Position numbers and translations under genes: made by a program
Shown here: positions 31,800 to 38,809 of the stretch, in pieces
How the letters are laid out: every line of letters starts with the position of its first letter
How positions within the stretch are numbered: position 1 is the first letter of the stretch
The notes under the pieces: model-generated
Seen by the model: the letters and a program-made list of their open reading frames with translations, nothing else
Database searches by the model: none
What the model was told of the DNA's origin: nothing
NCBI GenBank assembly: GCA_903844155.1
Contig: CAIMSU010000218.1
Coordinates: 1 to 51,923 of the forward strand
Source: an uncultured Pseudomonadota bacterium
GTDB lineage: Bacteria > Myxococcota_A > UBA796 > SXON01
Length of the DNA: 51,923 bases
Reading direction: 5' to 3'

Positions 31800-32285
31800 T
31801 CAGCCCGTTCGAAGACGCTCCCACCTGCCGAGCAAATTCCGCAACGTCTCCCCGCTCACCATCCCCGTGCGCCCGCTCGCCGTGAGGTCGGACTTCAAGA
31901 CAGGTTGAATGATGCTGACATACGCCCGGTTCGCCTTGCTGAAGCCGAACTCCGTCGCTGCGATCTCCAAGTCGTGCGGGGAGCAGAGGCCTCTCGCGCT
32001 CGTCGAGCAGGGGACGACGTGGACGGTGTTGAGCTCGTCATCGTCGCACAAGGCGGACGGCGTGAGGACGATCACCCGATAGTCATGGTCTGCTCGCGGT
32101 CCCGCACCTGGAAGGCGGAGGGCTGGAAAGGCCACCACGCTCTCGGCGAGCCTTCCGGGTGTCTCTGGCTCTCTGGGAATCACGTAGACGGCGCCCTGGC
32201 ACAGCCTTGCCTCGGGAGCAGCCAACCCACGCTGAGACCGCGTGGCGCCGGCCTTCTCCAACAGCGCCCGCAGGTCCCGGCTCAA
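31800..32285 (-). CDS. PemK/MazF-like toxin
   Basis: A 161-residue protein; the MazF-like core begins at QGAVYVIPREPE (strand 1 with the usual Gly-x-Val), continues YRVIVLTPSA, NTVHVVPCSTS and LEIAATEFGFSKANRAYVSIIQPV, and ends SGETLRNLLGRWERL, like the terminal helix of MazF RNases. TTG 32285 is chosen because it overlaps the TPR gene's TGA (TTGA); the frame stays open upstream only as shadow of that gene. The pairing with a TPR protein instead of a MazE-like antitoxin is unusual. It lies between repeats C and D on the opposite strand to the other modules. Confidence 0.75.
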   Translation of the reverse strand: MSRDLRALLEKAGATRSQRGLAAPEARLCQGAVYVIPREPETPGRLAESVVAFPALRLPGAGPRADHDYRVIVLTPSALCDDDELNTVHVVPCSTSARGLCSPHDLEIAATEFGFSKANRAYVSIIQPVLKSDLTASGRTGMVSGETLRNLLGRWERLRTG

Positions 32286-33073
32286 GACTGCGAGACCGCC
32301 GCGGCGTTCGCGCGCCCCCGCATCCATGCGGTCTCCGCGAGCAGTTCGGCACGATGTGCATCGAGTTCCGTGGACGGCAACTCCCGCGCCGCCGCAGAGG
32401 CGGCCGCGACCCCCTCGGCGAACTCCAGGGAGCGATGCTGCGCGTCGGTGAGCGCGACGCTTTCGTCCAGACGCTCCCCGAGCCACCCCATCTCCGGCAG
32501 CCCGAACTGCAGGGGAACTGCTTCGCCCGCGGCGAGACATTCGGCGAGCAAGGCCACCGCCCGGAGGTGGTTCTCAAGCGCGGCGTGGGCGTCTGCCAAC
32601 CGCCAGAGGTGCCCGCGATTCCCCGGCTCAGCAAGCGTCTCCGCCATGCGCAGGCACAGGACGGCGCTCGCGCGGTCGTCACAAACCCAGAGCGCTTCCG
32701 CGAGATTGGCAAGCAAGACCAGGTTCTTCAGCCCCGCCTCGCCGGAGAGGTCGGCAGCACGCATCAGCGAGTCCCGACCCGCCTTGTTGTCACCGAGCTT
32801 CAGCAGGACGACACCCAGATTGATGTGCGCGCCTGGGTTCTCGGGGTCAAGTCGAACGCAGTCCCTACGGTAAGCCGAGGCCCCTCCAAGATCGCCGCGC
32901 CGTTCCAGCGCTGCCGCGGCGATGTGCGCGAGCAACGCGGACTCGCCGTCGCGCGCGATCATGGCGCGCGCGTCGCGAAGAATGCCGTAGAGCGCGATCT
33001 CGTTGGGTCGCTCCCAGACGGCACCGAGCCGTTCAAGCAACTGCTCGGCTTTGGTCTTCGGCACACCGGCCAT
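32282..33073 (-). CDS. TPR-repeat protein, candidate antitoxin/partner of the MazF-like toxin
   Basis: A 263-residue protein with tetratricopeptide-like helix pairs (ALLAHIAAAALERRGDLGGASAYRRDC, PGAHINLGVVLLKLGDNKAGRDSL, LLANLAEALWVCDDRASAVLCL, HLWRLADAHAALENHLRAVALL), no signal peptide and no other domain. GGGAG (33085-33081) seven bases before ATG 33073 and TATCGT upstream (33095-33090) give a clear start; the frame is open further upstream but there lacks coding character. Its stop overlaps the MazF-like start. TPR proteins bind partners, so it could sequester the toxin; this is inferred from context alone. Confidence 0.75.
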   Translation of the reverse strand: MAGVPKTKAEQLLERLGAVWERPNEIALYGILRDARAMIARDGESALLAHIAAAALERRGDLGGASAYRRDCVRLDPENPGAHINLGVVLLKLGDNKAGRDSLMRAADLSGEAGLKNLVLLANLAEALWVCDDRASAVLCLRMAETLAEPGNRGHLWRLADAHAALENHLRAVALLAECLAAGEAVPLQFGLPEMGWLGERLDESVALTDAQHRSLEFAEGVAAASAAARELPSTELDAHRAELLAETAWMRGRANAAAVSQS

Positions 33074-33080
33074 GATCAAC

Positions 33081-33095
33081 CTCCCGCGGACGATA
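33081..33095 (-). promoter_or_regulatory. -10 and ribosome-binding site of the TPR/MazF operon
   Basis: On the minus strand TATCGT (33095-33090) then GGGAG (33085-33081), seven bases before ATG 33073. This fixes the TPR start against longer in-frame alternatives. Confidence 0.45.
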
Positions 33096-33226
33096 CCCGA
33101 TCTGCTCACGGGCGTCCATCCCGGCACCCTGACCGGCCAGCGCCACAGCGCAGCGAGTAGCATGGCAGCACGGTGACCGCCTGGGGCGCGTGCTGTTGGC
33201 GACGTAGGGCCGAAAGCCACAAACGG

Positions 33227-33327
33227 GATCGAGACTTGAACCCCGCGCCCCCCTTTGAACGCCCCGAAAATCAGAAACGCCCGCTCTCCACGGCTGGAAA
33301 ACGGGCATTCAAAGGATGGGCAGGGGC
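33227..33327 (-). repeat. Partial copy D of the TA-array repeat, overlapping the tRNA-Trp 3' end
   Basis: The left 100 bases of the repeat (TTCAAGTCTCG word, GCCCCGAAAATCAG, terminator stem, GGGCAGGGGC) occur here, but instead of the 200-base right part they join the 3' end of tRNA-Trp. The shared segment includes the last six bases of the tRNA acceptor arm. So copies A-C look like this tRNA flank with a different upstream part. The 150 bases to the left (33074-33226) show no gene. Confidence 0.8.
33264..33310 (-). terminator. Rho-independent terminator of tRNA-Trp
   Basis: Downstream of the tRNA on the minus strand: GAATGCCCG (33310-33302) pairs with CGGGCGTTT (33283-33275), with an inner TCCA/TGGA stem, then a T-rich tail TTTCTGATTTTC. 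The same hairpin is conserved in repeats A-C. Confidence 0.65.
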
Positions 33328-33393
33328 ACAGGGACTTGAACCCAGGACCTGCGGATTTGGAATCCGCTGCTCTACCAACTGAGCTATACCCCT
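33321..33393 (-). tRNA. tRNA-Trp (anticodon CCA)
   Basis: A 73-base cloverleaf: acceptor AGGGGTA/TGCCCCT, D arm GCTC-AGTTGGTA-GAGC, anticodon arm GCGGA-TTCCAAA-TCCGC with CCA at the wobble position onward, a 5-base variable loop, and T arm CTGGG-TTCAAGT-CCCTG with one T-T mismatch. The CCA tail is not encoded. It is flanked downstream by repeat D and the accessory array, a position typical of island insertion sites. Confidence 0.93.
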
Positions 33394-33406
33394 ACGGTAC
33401 AGTGCA

Positions 33407-33435
33407 CATCTAATCCCTCGTCCGGCGCCCGTCCA
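33407..33435 (-). promoter_or_regulatory. tRNA-Trp promoter
   Basis: Minus strand TGGACG (33435-33430), a 17-base spacer and TAGATG (33412-33407), placing transcription start a few bases before the tRNA 5' end at 33393. Confidence 0.45.
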
Positions 33436-33443
33436 CCCGGGAC

Positions 33444-34712
33444 CTACAACGCTGCGAACACGCTGAGCGGGAGGTTGACACGCGCCGCCCACGCCATCTC
33501 ATCGTGTGTCGCGTTCGGCTCGTACCAATGGTAGAGGTCGACGTTGTATTGGTAGCCTTCCGCGGCCAACGTATCGCGGAGCTGGATGGTCTCGCAGTAG
33601 TTGTCGGACGCGTTGGGGTCGTCGTCGTTGATGCCGTCGCCGTCGGAGTCGACGCAGTCCCCGGAGCCGCCGGAGTCCAGGTAGAGCACGGTGGCCTGGT
33701 GACCGTGGGCGGCGTAGCGCTCAATCATCGTTTCGTTGTGTTGCTCGATGCTTCCCCAACCCATCGTTCCGGACATGCTGGCGGCGAAGTCGTACTCGCC
33801 GGGGTAGCGATCAGCGATGTGGTAGCTGATGAGCCCCCCGAGCGAACTGCCGAGCAAACCGACAGTCCGGGGCTCGGTGGCATCCGGGAAGTAGGTTGAG
33901 GCGATCAGCGGCCGGACGTCGTTCTCGACGAAGTCGGCGTAGGTGTCACCCCAGCCGCCGTAGAGCACCCCATCTATGGTGTCCTCCACGTGTGTGTACT
34001 CCTCCATCCGGTCCGGGGAGTTGAAGATCCCCGCGACCAACGTCGTCTCGCCAGCGCCGCCATCGAGGCCGGTGAGCGCGTCGGACAGGTGCCACCCGCC
34101 CCACATTGCCGTCGGGTCGAAGAGATTCTGCCCGTCCTCGGCGTACAACACGCGGTCGGGCGTTGAGGCGGGCACCCAGACGTGCATGTCCCGCTCGGCC
34201 AGCCCCCCGCCGGAGACCGCGAACAGGTGCTCGAGGTGGTCGGCGGTCGGGTGCACGAGGCTCATCTCCCCGTTCTCGTCCCAGGTCAGCGACCGCGCCC
34301 AGGGGTCTGCGTGCCAGTCCGAGCCGCCATCGGTGAACTTGTACCCGTCCCCGCTGCTGGCCGGACGGACGACGTACGAGAACCCCGCGTCGGCCGTCAT
34401 CTTCTCAGGTGTCCAGCCGTCGAAGTCGCCCGCGAGGCTGCCTGTCTGGTCGAGGTCGACGTAGAGAAAGCCGCCGTCGACGGGAACGGGCCAGCCGCCG
34501 CCCGTCACCCCGTCGCGAAAGGCGCCCTCGGAGTAGGTCTGCATGGCGGCGGCCGGGTTGGCGCGCAGGGCAGCCAGGACCGTATCGAGGTTGGACGTGG
34601 CTACAACGCCGCTGTCGGAGGACGAGTCGACCGACGCGTGGGGGCGATCGGCCGGGGTTTTCGTCGCCCCGCAGGCGGTCAGGACCGCGAGCGCGCCGAG
34701 GATCAGGCGCAC
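33444..34712 (-). CDS. Esterase-family lipoprotein (Fes/EstA-like)
   Basis: A 422-residue lipoprotein. GTG 34712 gives a signal peptide ending LTAC (Cys14), while the upstream in-frame ATG would add a charged tail. After a Ser/Asp linker comes an N-terminal beta domain (LDQTGSLAGDFDGWTPEKM) resembling carbohydrate-binding or early-set folds that precede enterochelin-esterase-like hydrolases. The alpha/beta-hydrolase follows with VLYAEDGQNLFD, the nucleophile elbow GLLGSSLGGL, the acid in YLDSGGSGD and a His near NATHDEMAW; a Ca-type loop DSDGDGINDDD is inserted after the acid. Substrate unknown. It overlaps the upstream SDR gene by 10 bases and is last in a three-gene operon. Confidence 0.87.
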   Translation of the reverse strand: MRLILGALAVLTACGATKTPADRPHASVDSSSDSGVVATSNLDTVLAALRANPAAAMQTYSEGAFRDGVTGGGWPVPVDGGFLYVDLDQTGSLAGDFDGWTPEKMTADAGFSYVVRPASSGDGYKFTDGGSDWHADPWARSLTWDENGEMSLVHPTADHLEHLFAVSGGGLAERDMHVWVPASTPDRVLYAEDGQNLFDPTAMWGGWHLSDALTGLDGGAGETTLVAGIFNSPDRMEEYTHVEDTIDGVLYGGWGDTYADFVENDVRPLIASTYFPDATEPRTVGLLGSSLGGLISYHIADRYPGEYDFAASMSGTMGWGSIEQHNETMIERYAAHGHQATVLYLDSGGSGDCVDSDGDGINDDDPNASDNYCETIQLRDTLAAEGYQYNVDLYHWYEPNATHDEMAWAARVNLPLSVFAAL

Positions 34713-35494
34713 ACGTCCTCCCCGCCGTCGATCCGGAGTACGTTCCCGTTGATCCACCGGGCGTCCTGACTCGCGAGCAGGACGAGCGCCCGTGCGACGT
34801 CTTCTGGCTCGGTGAGCCGGCCGAAGGGATTTCGAGCGACCGCACCGGCGATCAGCTTGTCCGAACCGGGGATCTTGTCGAGCGCGGGGGTCTTCGTCAC
34901 GCCGGCGAGGATGGCGTTCGTGGAGATGCCCCGAGGCGCCAGCTCCAGGGCAAACTGCCGACAGTAGGATTCCAACGCGGATTTTGCGGCGGCGACCGGC
35001 CCGTAGCCGGCCCAGGCCGTGTGTGAGCCTGCGGCGGTCATCGCGAAGATCCGGCCACCCTCGCCCATCAACCCCGCGTTCACAACGTCCTGCGTCCAGT
35101 AGACCAGCGAGTTGGCCATGACGTCCATCGTCATCTCCAACTGCTTGCGGCTCGCGCCCTTCGCCTGCTTCTCCCCGGGCTTCGCGCGAGGCGGCACGAA
35201 CGGGAGCAGGCTCCCGAACGCCAGCGAATGCAGCAGCACCCGCAGGCCGTTGGGCCCGACGTGGTCGACGAGATCGGCGACGACGGCCGTGCGTCGGTCG
35301 TCATCCGCGGCGTTGACGTTGTGGAAGATGGCCTGACGGCCCATGCCGACGATCTCGTCACGGAGCGCGATCACCGACGGCATCGCCGCGGCGCGGTCGA
35401 GGTGCACCGCGGCGATGTCGTACCCGGCGGCCGCGAACGCACGCGCGCTGGCGGCGCCGAAGCCGCTGGAACCACCGAGGATCAACGCCCACAT
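34703..35494 (-). CDS. SDR-family oxidoreductase of enoyl-ACP-reductase type
   Basis: A 263-residue Rossmann protein. LGGSSGFG replaces the usual TGxxxGxG NAD(P) motif, HSLAFGSLLPF resembles the FabI substrate loop, and the catalytic segment is Y-x6-K (YGPVAAAK), the spacing of enoyl-ACP reductases FabI/FabL rather than the Y-x3-K of classical SDRs. The C terminus carries LAGVTKTPAL and INGNVLRIDGG. It may reduce enoyl thioesters in fatty-acid synthesis, but the diverged cofactor loop leaves the substrate open. It starts 8 bases after the parvulin gene. Confidence 0.87.
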   Translation of the reverse strand: MWALILGGSSGFGAASARAFAAAGYDIAAVHLDRAAAMPSVIALRDEIVGMGRQAIFHNVNAADDDRRTAVVADLVDHVGPNGLRVLLHSLAFGSLLPFVPPRAKPGEKQAKGASRKQLEMTMDVMANSLVYWTQDVVNAGLMGEGGRIFAMTAAGSHTAWAGYGPVAAAKSALESYCRQFALELAPRGISTNAILAGVTKTPALDKIPGSDKLIAGAVARNPFGRLTEPEDVARALVLLASQDARWINGNVLRIDGGEDVCA

Positions 35495-35502
35495 GGCGGG
35501 GA

Positions 35503-36462
35503 CTAGTGCGCCGGCGCAGCGGGAGGTGCGCTCGGGGGTGGCCCACCGGCACCGGGAGTCGCGCCGGGGGACGCCATGGCGCCCGGAGACGCGGTCGGCT
35601 TGGACTCGGTGACGGAAGCGCCGGGCGCGCCGCCCGTGGTCGGCGTCGTGATCGTCGCGCCCTTCTTCAACTCGTCGATGTAGGCCTGGATGATCTCGCT
35701 GCGGAGCTGCGTCTTGATCTGGTCCTTGACCTCCTCGAGCGGCTTCGAATCGCGCGTGTCCTCGACCTCGATGATGTGGAAGCCGAACTTGGTCTCGATC
35801 GGGCCGATGGTGTCCCCCTTCTTGGCCGCGAACGCGGCGTCCGCGAACTCCTTGACCATGCGGGACTGCTCAAACCAACCGAGCTCCCCGCCCTGCTTGG
35901 CGCTGCCCGAGTCGAGCGACTTGTCGGCCGCGAGCTTGGCAAAGTCAGCGCCGCCCTTGATCTGCGCGAGGATGGCGTCCGCGTCCGCCTTCTCCTTCAC
36001 GAGGATGTGGCGCGCCTTGACCTGCGGGCGCTTGAACTGCACAGCGTGGTCGTCGTAGTACTTCTGCACCGCGGCGTCGTCGGAGCGCTCCTTGACGATC
36101 TTCTCGATGAGCGCGCCAGCGAGCGCGTTCCGCTCGGCCATCGCCAGCGCGAGCTTGCCGTCCGGACCCTGGTCGAGCTTCTCCTTGAGCGCCTCCTGGT
36201 AGAGCACTTCGCCGATGACGACCTGGTCCTTCACCTGGTCGATCTGGCCCATGGCAACGAGCTTGTCCTTGGTGCCCGGAGGGAGCTGCGCGATCGTCGC
36301 GTCGACCATGCCCTGTGTCACGTTCTGTCCATTCACCACCGACACCACCTCGCCCGTGCGCTCGATAGTGCCCGGCACCGGCGGCGGGGGCGGGTCGCAG
36401 GCGACGAGCAGAGCGGGGACGAGCAGGGACAGCATCGGGATGAGGGGCGCAGAACGCAGCAT
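35503..36462 (-). CDS. Parvulin-type peptidyl-prolyl isomerase lipoprotein
   Basis: A 319-residue protein: signal peptide with lipobox LVAC (Cys22), a SurA-like helical N domain (VNGQNVTQGMVDATIAQL), a rotamase domain at about 149-240 (VKARHILVKEKADADAI, GGELGWFEQSRMVKEFADAAF, KFGFHIIEVED) and a long Pro/Ala/Gly-rich C-terminal tail. It should act as a periplasmic folding chaperone anchored to a membrane. ATG 36462 is the start; the frame is open further upstream without signal-peptide logic. First gene of the parvulin-SDR-esterase operon, divergent from the two-component system at 36600. Confidence 0.9.
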   Translation of the reverse strand: MLRSAPLIPMLSLLVPALLVACDPPPPPVPGTIERTGEVVSVVNGQNVTQGMVDATIAQLPPGTKDKLVAMGQIDQVKDQVVIGEVLYQEALKEKLDQGPDGKLALAMAERNALAGALIEKIVKERSDDAAVQKYYDDHAVQFKRPQVKARHILVKEKADADAILAQIKGGADFAKLAADKSLDSGSAKQGGELGWFEQSRMVKEFADAAFAAKKGDTIGPIETKFGFHIIEVEDTRDSKPLEEVKDQIKTQLRSEIIQAYIDELKKGATITTPTTGGAPGASVTESKPTASPGAMASPGATPGAGGPPPSAPPAAPAH

Positions 36463-36599
36463 TGTGAGGGCCTTTAGGACGGGGCTGAGGGCGTAAAAAG
36501 GGAACCGTCGGTGCAGACGGCCGCGGCGCATAGCCTGTTTTTCGGCGCTCGTCGCACGGGGTCCTGCGGCAGGCCGGACCTTCCGGTTACGTCCGGACG

Positions 36600-37325
36600 G
36601 TGCCACGCATCCTCGTCGCCGACGACGACCCCCACCTCCGCGAAGTCGTCGCGTTTGCCCTGACGAAAGCGGGTTTCGACGTCAGCGAGGTTTCGGACGG
36701 TCGTGCCGCCGTCTCTGTCGTCGCCGAAGGTTCGGCCCTCCCCATCGATCTCGTCGTGCTCGACATCGTCATGCCTGAGATGGACGGCATCGAGGCTTGC
36801 CGACGGATTCGGGCGCGGTCCAGGGTCCCCATCGTCTTCCTCTCCTCGCGCGACGAGGAATTCGACCGCGTCCTCGGCCTGGAGCTCGGCGCCGACGACT
36901 ACCTCACAAAGCCCTTCTCTCCTCGCGAGCTCGTCGCCCGGGTGCGTGCGGTCCTCCGCCGGGCCGGCCCGCCCACCGCAGCCGCTTCGGCCCCTCCATC
37001 GCCCGAAACCCCGGCTCCGACCGCGCTGATCCTCGGCCCGATCCGCCTCGATCCGGTTGAGCACCGCGTGACCGTCGAGGGGGCTGCGGGCGTCGTGGAA
37101 TTGCCGTTCACCGTCACGGAATTCGCGCTGCTGCAGGCGTTGATGGCTCGCCCCGGGAAGGTCTACACGCGCGACGAGCTGACAGACGCTGCTTACGGCG
37201 AGCGCTACCACCTCTCCGACCGCACGCTGGACTCGCATATTCGCCGCATTCGCGCGCATTTTCGCGACGCCGGCCTCGACCCGGTGGAGACCGTCCACGG
37301 ACTCGGCTACCGGCTCCGGAAGTGA
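36600..37325 (+). CDS. OmpR/PhoB-family response regulator
   Basis: A 241-residue regulator. The receiver domain starts RILVADDDPHLREV (acidic pocket), has phosphoacceptor Asp55 in VVLDIVMPEMDG and Lys in YLTKPFSP. A Pro/Ala linker leads to a winged-helix DNA-binding domain with FTVTEFALLQALM, VYTRDEL and RTLDSHIRRIR. The GTG start is followed directly by the first strand. It is coupled to the kinase gene by a GTGA overlap. Confidence 0.95.
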   Translation: MPRILVADDDPHLREVVAFALTKAGFDVSEVSDGRAAVSVVAEGSALPIDLVVLDIVMPEMDGIEACRRIRARSRVPIVFLSSRDEEFDRVLGLELGADDYLTKPFSPRELVARVRAVLRRAGPPTAAASAPPSPETPAPTALILGPIRLDPVEHRVTVEGAAGVVELPFTVTEFALLQALMARPGKVYTRDELTDAAYGERYHLSDRTLDSHIRRIRAHFRDAGLDPVETVHGLGYRLRK

Positions 37326-38809
37326 GCGGCCCCGCCCGTCGAAGCGCGTCTGTCGTGTTTCCGCTACAACGCTGGTTGGTCCTGTCCCATCTCGCGGTAC
37401 TGCTCCTCCCGTTGCTTACGCTCGTCGGCACTGGCGCGCTCGCGCAGGACCTCGAACAGCAAACCCAGGATGATCTGGACCACCAGGCCTCACTCCTCGC
37501 ACTCCACGTCTCGGCGGAGCTGCGGCACGCATCGACCGGACAGAAGCCCGCGACGATCGCGGATATCTCCGACGCGACCACGCGTCTGCTGGTCGACGCC
37601 AAGCAGTCGACGCTCGCCGGCTTCCGCGTGGTGGACGATCGGGGCGTCGTGGTCGCCAGCTCCGGAGACGGCGTCGGCGACGACATTGCCGACGATGCCG
37701 AGGTCCGCGCGGCGCTCGCGGGGGCACCCGGTTTGGCGCTGCGCCCTCGCCCGACGGACGGCAGCCGTCAACAGTCCTTCTCCAGCGCCAGCCGACGGTC
37801 CAACGTCCGCGTTTTTGTCGCCCACCCCGTCCGGCTCGGCGACACCGTCGTCGGAGCCGTCGTCCTCTCCCGCACCCCGCGCGAGGAGTGGCAGACGCTC
37901 TGGCAGATGGCGCCGCAGCTCTGGCTCGGCGGCCTGTTCGCGGTCGCTGTGACTACCGGATTATCCGTTGTCGCCGGGCATTATCTGTCGCGGTCGATGG
38001 CGCGGCTCTCCACGGTCGCCGGGCGGATCGCGGGCGGCGAGATGGGGGTGGACGAGGCGCTTCGGGCACCGGAGGGCTCGCACGTGCGTGAGGTCGCCGA
38101 ATTGGCGGCGTCGTTACGGACGATGTCGCTGCGCCTGCGGGAGCGACTCGCTTACATCAGCGACTTCGCGGCCAACGTCTCGCACGAGTTCAAGACGCCC
38201 GTCGCCAGTCTGCTCGGCACCATCGAGATCCTCCGGGACGACGCCGAAGAAGGCGCGGACAGCCAGCTCACCGCAGTCCAGAAGGCGCGCTTTCTGGAGC
38301 ATGCGACACAGGATCTCGAGCGCCTCTCCCGGCTAGTGGGCGGGCTTTTGCGCCTCGCCCGCGCGGAGGAAGGGCTGGACCGGGAGGCTGTGGACGTCCA
38401 CGCGCTTGTACGGGAGGTCGGGGAGCGGCTGGGCGTCCGGATCGAGAGTGAAGCTTCCAACGTGGAGACTCTCGCGAACGCCGCGGAGCTGCGGAGCGTC
38501 GTGACGAACCTCGTCGAGAACGCCCGTACCCACGCGGGCCCGGGCGCCTGCGTAAGGATCGACCTCGTCGGCGACACGGACTTTGATGTCGTCGACGACG
38601 GTGTCGGCGTCTCACCAGCGAATCTACCACGGATGTTCGAGCGCTTTTTTACCACCGCCCGGGAAACCGGAGGCACCGGGCTCGGCCTCGCCTACGTTCG
38701 GGCCGTCGTGACCGCTCACGGCGGTCGGGTGACGGTCGAGACGCGGCCGACGTTCGCCGGGACGCGGTTTTCGGTGCGCCTACCCGAGCGGACGCCGGTC
38801 AGACGATGA
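37322..38809 (+). CDS. Sensor histidine kinase
   Basis: A 495-residue kinase with helices at about 15-38 and 200-222 bounding a periplasmic sensor of about 160 residues (FRVVDDRGVVVASSGDG, a dCache/sCache-like strand set), then HAMP, HisKA with His288 in VSHEFKTP, and HATPase_c with LVENARTHAG, VDDGVGV, FERFFT and GGTGLGLAYV. It phosphorylates the regulator at 36600. Its 3' end overlaps the convergent iorB gene by 11 bases. Confidence 0.94.
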   Translation: MSGPARRSASVVFPLQRWLVLSHLAVLLLPLLTLVGTGALAQDLEQQTQDDLDHQASLLALHVSAELRHASTGQKPATIADISDATTRLLVDAKQSTLAGFRVVDDRGVVVASSGDGVGDDIADDAEVRAALAGAPGLALRPRPTDGSRQQSFSSASRRSNVRVFVAHPVRLGDTVVGAVVLSRTPREEWQTLWQMAPQLWLGGLFAVAVTTGLSVVAGHYLSRSMARLSTVAGRIAGGEMGVDEALRAPEGSHVREVAELAASLRTMSLRLRERLAYISDFAANVSHEFKTPVASLLGTIEILRDDAEEGADSQLTAVQKARFLEHATQDLERLSRLVGGLLRLARAEEGLDREAVDVHALVREVGERLGVRIESEASNVETLANAAELRSVVTNLVENARTHAGPGACVRIDLVGDTDFDVVDDGVGVSPANLPRMFERFFTTARETGGTGLGLAYVRAVVTAHGGRVTVETRPTFAGTRFSVRLPERTPVRR

